Positions 1 through 6,967 are shown, numbered from the stretch's first letter. The stretch is 7,613 nucleotides of DNA from an uncultured Altererythrobacter sp. (GCA_946886175.1 CAMPIA010000053.1:1-7613); one strand, 5' to 3'. Notes: generated by a model not told the origin, from the sequence alone. Program-made: numbers and translations.

Positions 1-963
1 CCCGCGGGCAATGGCAGCTCGGCGAACGATCATGTGGTCGGGACCGCCCGCGACGATGTCCTGAACGGTGGCTCGGGCGACGATACGCTCGAAGGGCGCG
101 GCGGCGACGACCGGCTGAGTGGCGGCTCGGGGGACGATGTCCTTTCGGGCGGCAATGGCGACGACACGCTGTCGGGCGGTTCGGGCGACGACATCCTCGA
201 CGGCGGCGCCGGCGACGATTCACTGTCCGGCGGCTCGGGAGACGACCGGCTCGACGGCGGCGCGGGGGATGACGATCTTGCCGGCGGCGGCGGTGACGAC
301 ACCTTCGTCTTCGGCGGCGACGATCGCGTCGTGGACTTCCGGCTTGGCGAGGATCTTCTCGACATCGCGGCGCTCGGCGTAACCGGAGCGACCTTCGGCA
401 CGGCGGTGGTCATCACGCAGAGCGGCAATGACGCGCTCGTGACGATCGACGGAGCAACCCTCCGGCTGGTCGGGGTCGATGCAACCGATCTCGACATGGG
501 GAACTTCCTCCTGTCGGACGGGGGAGGCGCGGCATCGGATAGTCATTCCGAGCCGACCGATCAGGCCCCCGGACCCAATCCGCAGCCGGGTCCAGGACCG
601 TCAGGGAACGGAGCTCGCCCGGATAACGATCAAGGCCGCTCGCACACCCGCGATTATGAGTATCGCAGCTTCGATGATCTCTTCCACGGGGTGGATTTCA
701 TCAATCCTCCCATCGATCGCCTGGCTCTCCGCTCACTTCCCGATCCCGGTCGGGACGACTCAGATCATCTCGGCACGCGCTTCTTCGGCGAATTCCGGCA
801 TGTGCCCGGGGGGGCGCCGGGAGATGTCGGCGCCGCAGATTACGCCGCACGGGGAAATGGCTTCGTAAGAGAGCCCCTTGTCAGCGCCGAGGGCCAGGAC
901 GCCATTCGAGATCAGCTCGATGCCATGCGGCGAGAGCTCGTGAACGACGATCTCCTGTTTTGA
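1..963 (+). CDS. RTX-type calcium-binding protein, probable type I secretion substrate (5' end outside window)
   Basis: The frame is open from base 1 to the TGA at 961-963. A GTG at 34 is possible, but the residues before it (ending SANDHVVGTA) read straight into the repeat pattern, so the gene most likely begins upstream. Bases 40-309 encode ten consecutive nonapeptides of the RTX form GGxGxDxUx (for example GGSGDDTLE, GGNGDDTLS), which fold as a Ca-loaded beta-roll after export. They are followed by a post-repeat segment typical of RTX proteins (DRVVDFRLGEDLLDI, about 322-366, then a beta-rich stretch to about 513), a Pro/Gly/Asp-rich linker (about 514-636) and a tail of about 108 residues that I do not recognise. 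The C-terminus, DLLF, fits the acidic-plus-three-hydrophobics ending known from PrtD-exported proteases. The catalytic or binding domain, if any, lies upstream, so the activity is unknown. The exporter genes directly downstream support secretion. Confidence 0.88.
   Translation, partial: PAGNGSSANDHVVGTARDDVLNGGSGDDTLEGRGGDDRLSGGSGDDVLSGGNGDDTLSGGSGDDILDGGAGDDSLSGGSGDDRLDGGAGDDDLAGGGGDDTFVFGGDDRVVDFRLGEDLLDIAALGVTGATFGTAVVITQSGNDALVTIDGATLRLVGVDATDLDMGNFLLSDGGGAASDSHSEPTDQAPGPNPQPGPGPSGNGARPDNDQGRSHTRDYEYRSFDDLFHGVDFINPPIDRLALRSLPDPGRDDSDHLGTRFFGEFRHVPGGAPGDVGAADYAARGNGFVREPLVSAEGQDAIRDQLDAMRRELVNDDLLF
40..309 (+). repeat. Ten tandem 27-bp units encoding RTX nonapeptides
   Basis: Ten in-frame 27-bp units lie end to end with no gap. 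The first (GTARDDVLN) and third (GRGGDDRLS) are degenerate, and the last (GGGGDDTFV) closes the array. From 175 to 282 the units alternate GGSGDDxLD / GGAGDDxLx, giving a 54-bp higher-order period. Eighteen residues is one full turn of an RTX beta-roll. Neighbouring units differ at many third codon positions, so the array looks old and held by protein-level selection rather than freshly expanded. Confidence 0.9.
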
Positions 964-966
964 AAA

Positions 967-1011
967 TTCGCGCCGGGTGGTTGCCTCCCCCCGCTCTCCA
1001 CCCGGCGCGGA
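967..1011 (+). promoter_or_regulatory. Strong stem-loop between RTX gene and exporter genes
   Basis: CGCGCCGGGTGG at 969-980 is perfectly repeated in inverse orientation at 998-1009, leaving a 17-nt loop. In RNA the stem grows by a U-G and a U-A pair to 967/1011. It starts 3 nt after the RTX stop codon. No T-run follows (the next bases are CCCTGCGAA), so it is not a textbook intrinsic terminator. It could be a partial terminator, an mRNA 3'-end stabiliser or a processing site that lets the RTX message exceed the transporter message. The structure is seen; the role is inferred. Confidence 0.7.
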
Positions 1012-1042
1012 CCCTGCGAACTGACGGACGGGAAATGCCATC

Positions 1043-2800
1043 ATGCGTCTCTTTTCGGTAAAGCTGGCCAAACCGCTGGAGGACGCGCTTGCGAGTTGTC
1101 GTCCTCACCTCCTCGCAGCCGCTTCGTTCAGCGCGCTGATCAATATCCTGTACCTCGCGCCGACGATCTACATGATGCAGGTTTACGACCGCGTGGTCCC
1201 AACCGGCGGCATCTCGACCTTGATGTGGGTCACGGCCCTCGTCGCAATCGCCCTGGCCACGCTGGCAGCGCTGGACGCGGTGCGCAGTCACCTGATGATG
1301 CGCGTTTCGCTTCGGATCAACCGGCTCCTGGCCGGCGACATACTCGACCGCCTGATGAGCCGGTCCAAGGTCAAAGCGGACGAGCCGGCCACCAGGCAAG
1401 CGATGCGCGAATTCGACGTCTTGCGAAATGCCCTCGGTGGCCAAGCGGCGACCGCGATGTTCGATGCTCCGTGGGCGCCCCTGTATCTGATCGTGGCGTG
1501 CATGCTGCACCCGGTATTGGGCGGCATCGTGCTGTTGGCCGCCGCCATTCTGGTCGCTCTGGCGGTGATCAACGAGCGGAGAACGAAGGAACCGATCGAC
1601 CATGCGCACGCCGCCCAGGGCAGCGCCTACGCCGCTCAGGAGACCATCGTCGCCAACGCCGAGGTCGTCCGTGCTCTCGGCATGCGGCGAAGCCTGGTGG
1701 CGCGAAGCCTGAGCGGCCGCGGCGAAGGCCTGCGCGCGGCCGCGGAGGTGCAGTTCGCCGGCAGCCGCTACAACTCGCTGGTGAAGTTCTTCCGCATGTT
1801 CATGCAGTCCCTCGCCCTCGGTGTGGGCGCATGGCTGGCGATCAACGGCCAGATCTCGGTCGGCGCCATTATCGCGGCGTCGGTTCTCCTCAGCCGGGCG
1901 CTCGCCCCGATCGAACAGCTCGTCGGGGCATGGTCGACGATCGGTCAGGCCAGGATGGCGCTCAAGACGCTCAACCGGTTGTTCGACGACGGCGAGAGCA
2001 TCGCGTCGAAGCGCACGGCGCTGCCCGAGCCGGAAGGTCACCTCAAGCTGGATCGAGTGGTCGTGCGTAATGAGGATGGCACGGCGCTTCTACTGAAGAA
2101 CGTATCGCTGGATGTCGCGCCAGGACAGATACTCGGCGTCATCGGTCCTTCCGGCGCCGGAAAGTCCACGCTCGCGCGGGTCGCATCGGGCGCCGTGGTC
2201 CCCGATCTTGGAGAAGCGAGGATCGACGGGGCGAAATTCGACGACTGGGATCCCGAGGAACTCGCGTTGCGCATCGGCTACCTGCCGCAGGACAGCGCTT
2301 TGCTGCCAGGTACGATCAGCGAGAACATCTCCCGCTTTGCGAACGAGCGAGGCGTGCCGCAGCCGATCGTCGATCAGGCCGTGATCGAAGCGGCGCAGCT
2401 TGCCGGCGTGCATCAAATGATACTCGATCTTGCGCAAGGATATCAAACAACCATCGGTCAGCACGCGCGCAGGCTCTCGGCCGGCCAGGCGCAACGCATC
2501 GCGCTTGCCCGTGCGGTTTATGGAAGGCCCAAGATACTTGTTCTGGACGAGCCCAATTCGGCTCTCGACGCGGAAGGGGAAGAGGCGCTCTCCCGGGCCA
2601 TCGCCGCGCTCAAGGTACACGGCAGTGCGATCATCATCGTGGCGCACCGCGCCTCCATCCTGGCGTCGGCCGACAACCTGCTCGTCATGCAGGACGGCCA
2701 GGTTGCGCAAATCGGATCGCGGCAGGAGGTGATGGACGACATCAGAACCCGCGCCGCCCAGGTCAACGTGGTTCCTATTCGTGAGGGCGCCAAGCCATGA
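1043..2800 (+). CDS. Type I secretion system permease/ATPase, PrtD family
   Basis: This is an inner-membrane ABC exporter half-transporter of 585 residues, the usual PrtD length, which energises one-step export of an RTX substrate. The N-terminal half is membrane-spanning, with hydrophobic stretches at about residues 24-46, 58-78, 146-176 and 252-288. It has no N-terminal C39-like domain such as HlyB carries. The nucleotide-binding domain shows Walker A GPSGAGKST (368-376), Q-loop YLPQD (413-417), signature LSAGQ (478-482, Ala in place of the usual first Gly), Walker B ILVLDE (498-503), D-loop SALD (506-509) and switch His535. All ATPase residues are present, so it should be active. The ATG at 1043 has GGGA 9 nt upstream. 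Its stop overlaps the start of the adaptor gene. The preceding RTX gene is the likely cargo. Confidence 0.95.
   Translation: MRLFSVKLAKPLEDALASCRPHLLAAASFSALINILYLAPTIYMMQVYDRVVPTGGISTLMWVTALVAIALATLAALDAVRSHLMMRVSLRINRLLAGDILDRLMSRSKVKADEPATRQAMREFDVLRNALGGQAATAMFDAPWAPLYLIVACMLHPVLGGIVLLAAAILVALAVINERRTKEPIDHAHAAQGSAYAAQETIVANAEVVRALGMRRSLVARSLSGRGEGLRAAAEVQFAGSRYNSLVKFFRMFMQSLALGVGAWLAINGQISVGAIIAASVLLSRALAPIEQLVGAWSTIGQARMALKTLNRLFDDGESIASKRTALPEPEGHLKLDRVVVRNEDGTALLLKNVSLDVAPGQILGVIGPSGAGKSTLARVASGAVVPDLGEARIDGAKFDDWDPEELALRIGYLPQDSALLPGTISENISRFANERGVPQPIVDQAVIEAAQLAGVHQMILDLAQGYQTTIGQHARRLSAGQAQRIALARAVYGRPKILVLDEPNSALDAEGEEALSRAIAALKVHGSAIIIVAHRASILASADNLLVMQDGQVAQIGSRQEVMDDIRTRAAQVNVVPIREGAKP
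2783..2787 (+). promoter_or_regulatory. Ribosome binding site for the adaptor gene
   Basis: GAGGG lies 9 nt before the ATG at 2797, inside the end of the ABC transporter gene. Together with the ATGA overlap it supports this start and coupled translation of the two exporter subunits. Confidence 0.55.
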
Positions 2801-4158
2801 ACTACATGCGGTGGAACCCGGAGCAGGACTCGCAGCCCTTCGATGAATCCGAAACCGCCGATTCGGCGCGAAAGGAATCCAGGCTCGGCACCGTAATCGC
2901 CGGCATATTCTTTGTCGGTCTCCTTGGCAGCGCCGCCTTCATTCCGCTCGACGCCGGCGCCTACGCGGAAGGGATAGTGGCCGTTTCCGGCAACCGGCAG
3001 GCCGTCCAGCACAGGGACGGCGGGATCGTCACCAGCCTGCAGGTCGAAGAGGGCCAGATGGTGCGGCAGGGCGCTATCCTGCTGACCATCTCGGCCTCGG
3101 AAGTCGTGGCCGCGGAACGGGGCCTGGCTGGCGAGGTCGTCGCGCTCTGGGCCGAACGTGCTCGGCTGCTCGCGGAAAGGGACGGTCTGGTGCAAGTGGC
3201 CGAGCCCGTGGAATTCGCAGGCCTTTCCGCGGACGACCGCCTCCTCGCGGACGATGCGATGCGCGGGCAGCGGCTGCTGTTCCAGGCTCGGCGCAATTCG
3301 ATACAGGCAGAGCGCGGCGTCCTGGGCCAGCGCACACGCCAGCAGCTGGAGCAAATCGGCGGCTACCAGCACCAGATGACCTCCAATCGGGAGCAGAGAA
3401 GGCTCATCGGCGAGGAACTGGAGAGTTTGCAGGGCCTCGCCTCGCGCGGCTTCGTGTCGATCAACCGCATTCGGGCGCTTGAACGCGCAGCCGCCGAACT
3501 GGACGGCAATCACGGCGCCTATCGCGCCGATGTCGCACGCACCAGGGAGGCGGCCGGAGAGGCCCGCCTGCAGATCGTTTCGCTGGAACGGCAGATGCTC
3601 GAGCAAGTGGCGACACAGCTACGTGAAGTCCAGGTCCGCCTGGATGAACTCCTTCCCCGGCTCGCGGCGACGCGGGAGCAGTTGGCGCGAGCCATGATCC
3701 GCGCGCCCGCGAGCGGGCGGGTCGTCGGCCTGAACGCGTTCACGGTCGGCGGCATCGTCGCGCCGGGCGCCACGGTCATGGAGATCGTGCCGCAGGATCG
3801 CAGGCTTCTGATCGAAGCGAAGGCCGCCCCCACCGATGCCGACGATCTGCGCGTCGGAATGACCACGCAGATCCGCTTCTCCGCGTTGCAGGAGAGGAAT
3901 CTCCCCATTCTGAACGGGCGGATCTCCAATGTTTCCGCCGACAGCTTCGAGGACGAGCGAACCGGCCAGCGCTTCTTCCGCATCCAGGTGGAGGTTCCGC
4001 CGGAGGAGCTGTCGGTCATCCGGCAGTTCCGCGAGGATGGCGGCCTCCGGCCCGGCTTGCCGGCGGAGGTTATGGTTCCATTGAGAAAGCGCACCGCCCT
4101 CTCCTATTTGGTCGAGCCGCTGACGCAAACGTTCTGGCGCGCCGGAAGGGAGCACTGA
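2797..4158 (+). CDS. HlyD-family type I secretion periplasmic adaptor (membrane fusion protein)
   Basis: This 453-residue protein links the inner-membrane ABC exporter to a TolC-like outer-membrane channel. It has a short cytoplasmic N-terminus, one membrane helix (about residues 30-50), the first half of a biotinyl-lipoyl-like domain (about 62-98, with RDGGIVTSLQVEEGQMVRQG), and a long Glu/Arg/Gln-rich coiled-coil hairpin (about 100-298, turning near GFVSINRI at 218-225). The second lipoyl half follows (about 299-335, IRAPASGRVVGL), then a beta-barrel region and the family's usual ending YLVEPLTQTFWRAGREH. Length and order match the type I HlyD/PrtE group. The start overlaps the upstream stop as ATGA (2797-2800), so the two proteins are probably made in step. 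No outer-membrane partner gene follows; the cell probably uses a TolC encoded elsewhere. Confidence 0.95.
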   Translation: MNYMRWNPEQDSQPFDESETADSARKESRLGTVIAGIFFVGLLGSAAFIPLDAGAYAEGIVAVSGNRQAVQHRDGGIVTSLQVEEGQMVRQGAILLTISASEVVAAERGLAGEVVALWAERARLLAERDGLVQVAEPVEFAGLSADDRLLADDAMRGQRLLFQARRNSIQAERGVLGQRTRQQLEQIGGYQHQMTSNREQRRLIGEELESLQGLASRGFVSINRIRALERAAAELDGNHGAYRADVARTREAAGEARLQIVSLERQMLEQVATQLREVQVRLDELLPRLAATREQLARAMIRAPASGRVVGLNAFTVGGIVAPGATVMEIVPQDRRLLIEAKAAPTDADDLRVGMTTQIRFSALQERNLPILNGRISNVSADSFEDERTGQRFFRIQVEVPPEELSVIRQFREDGGLRPGLPAEVMVPLRKRTALSYLVEPLTQTFWRAGREH

Positions 4159-4279
4159 TCTGCGCGGACCGTCACGAGCTGGCGGATCATTCTGACCAAG
4201 TTGCAGACGTTCCGCTTTCAAATGCGTCCATCCGACGACGCGCAAAATCGCGGCTGGCAGGCGCGCCGGGCGATGGCTA
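4159..4279 (+). other. Intergenic gap between secretion locus and phoR
   Basis: These 121 bp hold no gene I can support. There is a weak 8-bp stem (4156-4163 with 4182-4189, one G-U pair) starting at the adaptor stop codon, without a T-run. A TTGCAG at 4201-4206 has no -10 at proper spacing. The frame of phoR is open back to 4196 but holds no ATG, GTG or TTG before 4280. The phoR start ATG sits in a small imperfect hairpin (4264-4271 with 4282-4288). A phoR promoter is expected here but I cannot place it. Confidence 0.4.
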
Positions 4280-5488
4280 ATGCCCGCGACAATGGATTCG
4301 GACCGCGCCTATCCCGTCGCCGCGCTGGTGCTGGCGTTCGTCACCGGAGTGGCGATGGCGATCGTCGGGGTGCAGCTCTGGCTCGTGGCTGCGGTAGTTC
4401 TGGTCTGGGCGGGTTCGCTCTGGCTGGCGGTGGCCTCCCCTCCCCCGGCGATGGAACGGGTGTCGAGCGGCCAGTTCAACCGCGACGAGATGGGCGAACT
4501 GATCGAGCACGCCGGCACACCGCTGGTGGTAACCGAAAATCGCCGCGTCTCGCTTGCGAACAAGTCCGCGCGCAACCTGCTCGGCGGGCACATCCTCGGC
4601 CAGGATCTGCGCGTCGCCTTCCGCCACCCCGAAGCGGTGGCGCTGCTCGAACGCGGCGCCAGCGGTCAGGCGACGGTGCAGGGCCTGGTGCGTCGGCGTG
4701 ACATCTGGATCGTGAACTACCAGCGGCTCACCGACAATCTGGGGGTGATCGAACTGCTCAACCAGACCGCCGAGGCCGACATCAGCCGCGCGCATACCGA
4801 TTTCGTGGCCAACGCCAGCCACGAACTGCGCACGCCGCTGTCGTCGATCATCGGATACGTCGAAACGCTGCGCGAGGATCAGGGCAAGGCGCCGGCCGAA
4901 ATGCGCGCGAAGTTTCTCGATACCGTGCTGGGCGAGGCGAAGCGGCTGCAGAACCTGGTCAACGACCTCATGTCGCTCTCGCGCGTAGAGGCGGAGAAGC
5001 ACGATCTGCCGCAGGACCTGGTCGCCCTCGGCGAACTGGTGGAAAGCGCCGCGCGCGACGCCGCCGGGCCCGACCGTCAGAGCCGCATAGTGCTCGACAG
5101 CGAGCGCGGGATCGAGGTGCAGGGCGACCCGCGCCAGCTCGAGCAACTGGTCCGCAACCTCGTCGACAACGCGCTCAAGTACGGTGATCAGGAAGCGAAG
5201 GCCGCGGTGTCGCTCAAGCGGCTGCCGAGCGGAGAGGCGGAGCTCACTGTGGCCGATCGCGGCGAGGGCATCGCGCCCGAACACCTCCCCCACCTCACCC
5301 GCCGGTTCTACCGCACCGATCCGGGCCGCAGCCGCGCCTCCGGCGGTACCGGCTTGGGGCTGGCGATCGTCAAGCATATCGTCGAGCGCCATCGCGGACG
5401 CCTCGATATCGCCAGCAAGCTCGGTCAGGGCACCACGGTCACGGTGCGTATTCCCACCGTATCCGGCAATCCCGGCGACGAGTCATGA
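4280..5488 (+). CDS. phoR: Phosphate regulon sensor histidine kinase PhoR
   Basis: This 402-residue membrane histidine kinase is expected to phosphorylate PhoB when phosphate is scarce. Two hydrophobic segments (about residues 10-30 and 32-52) with almost no periplasmic loop are typical of PhoR, which senses through the Pst transporter rather than a ligand domain. A PAS-like region follows (about 65-165). The HisKA H-box is NASHELRTPLSSIIGYVETL, with phospho-acceptor His181. The ATPase domain has an N-box (NLVDNALKYG, 293-302), G1 DRGEGI (326-331), F-box RRFYRTD (341-347) and G2 GGTGLGLAI (355-363); all key residues are intact. ATG 4280 is the first in-frame start. ATG 4292 (residue 5) is possible, and the ribosome site is weak at either. 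The name rests on the domain pattern plus pstC and pstA directly downstream. phoB is not in the window. Confidence 0.92.
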   Translation: MPATMDSDRAYPVAALVLAFVTGVAMAIVGVQLWLVAAVVLVWAGSLWLAVASPPPAMERVSSGQFNRDEMGELIEHAGTPLVVTENRRVSLANKSARNLLGGHILGQDLRVAFRHPEAVALLERGASGQATVQGLVRRRDIWIVNYQRLTDNLGVIELLNQTAEADISRAHTDFVANASHELRTPLSSIIGYVETLREDQGKAPAEMRAKFLDTVLGEAKRLQNLVNDLMSLSRVEAEKHDLPQDLVALGELVESAARDAAGPDRQSRIVLDSERGIEVQGDPRQLEQLVRNLVDNALKYGDQEAKAAVSLKRLPSGEAELTVADRGEGIAPEHLPHLTRRFYRTDPGRSRASGGTGLGLAIVKHIVERHRGRLDIASKLGQGTTVTVRIPTVSGNPGDES

Positions 5489-5508
5489 AACTGTCACAAA
5501 ACTTCAAC
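5480..5508 (+). promoter_or_regulatory. Pho box (PhoB operator) upstream of pstC
   Basis: CTGTCACAAAACTTCAAC at 5491-5508 fits the classical Pho box: two 7-bp half-sites (CTGTCAC and CTTCAAC) separated by AAAA. The E. coli consensus half-site is CTGTCAT. A weaker third unit, GAGTCAT (5480-5486), lies in the same 11-bp register with spacer GAAA and overlaps the phoR stop codon. Position and orientation predict PhoB activation of pstC and the genes after it in low phosphate. I could not identify a good -10 at the expected distance. Confidence 0.78.
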
Positions 5509-5521
5509 AAATGCGCATTTG
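5508..5521. repeat. 14-bp perfect palindrome next to the Pho box
   Basis: CAAATGCGCATTTG is its own reverse complement over all 14 bases. It shares its first base with the last base of the Pho box and occupies the place where the promoter core should lie. It could be an operator for a dimeric regulator or a chance palindrome. With no loop it is a poor RNA hairpin. Confidence 0.5.
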
Positions 5522-5539
5522 GCGGACAAGCGATCCGCC
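5521..5539 (+). promoter_or_regulatory. Short GC hairpin in the pstC leader
   Basis: GGCGGA (5521-5526) pairs with TCCGCC (5534-5539) across a 7-nt loop. An 8-base copy of the right arm region, CGATCCGC (5531-5538), recurs at 5574-5581 right against the pstC start, so an alternative pairing is possible. Six-pair stems are common in GC-rich DNA, so this is tentative. Confidence 0.3.
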
Positions 5540-5581
5540 TGCCCGCCGCTTGAACCTCCGTCGATCTAGGCTCCGATCCGC

Positions 5582-6967
5582 GTGTCCGTGACGATACTCC
5601 TACTTCTTGCGCTCGGGCTGGGGCTCGCGGGATGGCTCGCGGCCCGCTCGCGCGCCTGGGCTTTCCGCCGCGAAGAAGGCGCGAGCGCGCTCGCGGCGCT
5701 GCCCAATTACCACGCGTGGTACGTCGCGCTGTGGATCGTCGTGCCGATGATCGTGTTCATCGTCGCCTGGGGGGTGATCGCCCCGCATCTCGTCAGCCAG
5801 CACGTCCTCGCCTCCCCCGGCGCGGCGGAGCTGCCCGCCTTCGGCTTCAAGCGCGAGTCGCTGCTGGCCGAGGCGCGCGCGGTCGCGATGGGCGCGGCTC
5901 CGGCGGTGTTCAGCGACGAAGCGCGCGGATTGATCGAACCCTATCGCGAGGCGCTCGGCCGGTATCAGACGATCGGCATCGTGGTCGCCCTGCTCCTCGG
6001 GTTCCTCGGCGGAGCCTGGTCGTTCCTGCGCGTAAAGCCCGATTTCACCGCGCGCACCAGGGTCGAGCGCGCGGTCATGACGATCTTGCTACTCGCCTCG
6101 CTCGTCGCGATTCTCACCACGCTGGGCATCTTCGTCAGCCTGGTGTTCGAGACGGTGCGCTTCTTCGGCATGGTCAACCCGACCGACTTCCTGTTCGGGA
6201 CGCACTGGGGCCCGGACCCGATGTCGAGTGCGGACAGCCCCGATCCGACGCGATATGGCGCGATTCCGCTATTCTGGGGCACGATCTTCATCGGCGCGAT
6301 CATCGCCATGATCGTCGCCATCCCGCTCGGGCTGATGAGCGCGATCTACCTGACGCAATATGCGAGCCCACGCCTGCGCTCGTGGGTCAAGCCTGCGCTA
6401 GAGGTCCTCGCGGGTGTGCCGACGGTGGTCTACGGCTATTTCGCCGCGCTGACCGTCGCGCCCGCGATCCGCGACCTGGCGCTGGCGGCAGGCGCCTCCA
6501 ACCCCTCGAGCGAAAGCGCGCTCGCCGCCGGGATCGTGATGGGGGTGATGATCATCCCGTTCGTCTCCTCGATGGCCGACGATTCGATCGCGGCGGTGCC
6601 GCAGGCGATGCGCGACGGCAGCCTGGCGATGGGCGCGACGACCTCCGAGACGATCCGCCGGGTGCTGGTACCCGCTGCGCTGCCGGGCATCGTCGCCGGG
6701 GTCATGCTCGCAGTCAGCCGCGCTATCGGCGAGACGATGATCGTGGTCATGGCCGCTTCGACCGCAGCCAACCTCAGTGCCAATCCGCTCGAGTCGATGA
6801 CCACCGTCACCGTGCAGATCGTTGCCATGCTGACCGGCGAAGGCAGCTTCGATCATCCCGCGACGCTCAGCGCCTTCGCGCTCGGCTTCGTGCTCTTCCT
6901 GGTCACGCTGGGGCTCAATTTCATCGCCCTGCGCGTCGTCAAGCGGTTCCGCGAAGCCTATGACTGA
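5582..6967 (+). CDS. pstC: Phosphate ABC transporter permease PstC
   Basis: This 461-residue inner-membrane permease is one of two channel subunits for high-affinity phosphate uptake. It is longer than E. coli PstC (about 320 residues) because of an N-terminal extension: membrane helices at about 3-20 and 46-68, a periplasmic stretch of about 60 residues, then a helix at about 131-150. This form is known in alphaproteobacteria. The binding-protein-dependent permease domain occupies about residues 225-455, with a coupling (EAA-type) loop at RDGSLAMGATTSETIRRVLVP (344-364) and the PstC-like segment AIGETMIVVM (381-390). GTG 5582 keeps the hydrophobic N-terminus whole; GTG 5588 is an alternative, and no clear ribosome site is seen for either. 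A Pho box about 75 bp upstream predicts phosphate-starvation induction. The gene overlaps pstA by 8 nt. Confidence 0.93.
   Translation: MSVTILLLLALGLGLAGWLAARSRAWAFRREEGASALAALPNYHAWYVALWIVVPMIVFIVAWGVIAPHLVSQHVLASPGAAELPAFGFKRESLLAEARAVAMGAAPAVFSDEARGLIEPYREALGRYQTIGIVVALLLGFLGGAWSFLRVKPDFTARTRVERAVMTILLLASLVAILTTLGIFVSLVFETVRFFGMVNPTDFLFGTHWGPDPMSSADSPDPTRYGAIPLFWGTIFIGAIIAMIVAIPLGLMSAIYLTQYASPRLRSWVKPALEVLAGVPTVVYGYFAALTVAPAIRDLALAAGASNPSSESALAAGIVMGVMIIPFVSSMADDSIAAVPQAMRDGSLAMGATTSETIRRVLVPAALPGIVAGVMLAVSRAIGETMIVVMAASTAANLSANPLESMTTVTVQIVAMLTGEGSFDHPATLSAFALGFVLFLVTLGLNFIALRVVKRFREAYD

Noticed and set aside
40..309. Regular short repeats that might suggest a CRISPR array or minisatellite
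   Set aside because: Units are contiguous, 27 bp, in frame, and encode the RTX nonapeptide; there are no spacers.
967..1020. Rho-independent terminator after the RTX gene
   Set aside because: The stem is strong but is followed by CCCTGCGAA, not a T-run, so I call it a stem-loop of unknown role.
881..2041. Long minus-strand open frame (386 codons) opposite the ABC transporter gene
   Set aside because: Rich in Arg, His, Gln, Asp and Gly with no domain or hydrophobic pattern. It mirrors a clear PrtD gene and is the usual antisense shadow in GC-rich DNA.
2518..3606. Minus-strand open frame (362 codons) spanning the ABC/adaptor junction
   Set aside because: It crosses two well-supported genes on the other strand and shows no recognisable motif.
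4156..4189. Terminator hairpin at the end of the adaptor gene
   Set aside because: Only 8 pairs with one G-U, an 18-nt loop and no T-run; too weak to annotate on its own.
4277..5392. Minus-strand open frame (371 codons) opposite phoR
   Set aside because: Antisense to a histidine kinase with all catalytic boxes intact; composition is typical of a shadow frame.
5550..5572. TTGAAC and TAGGCT as -35/-10 promoter for pstC
   Set aside because: Spacing is 11 nt instead of about 17, and TAGGCT matches the -10 consensus poorly.
5632..6963. Plus-strand open frame (443 codons) inside pstC
   Set aside because: Extremely Arg/Asp/Gly-rich with no membrane segments, while the pstC frame gives a textbook permease.
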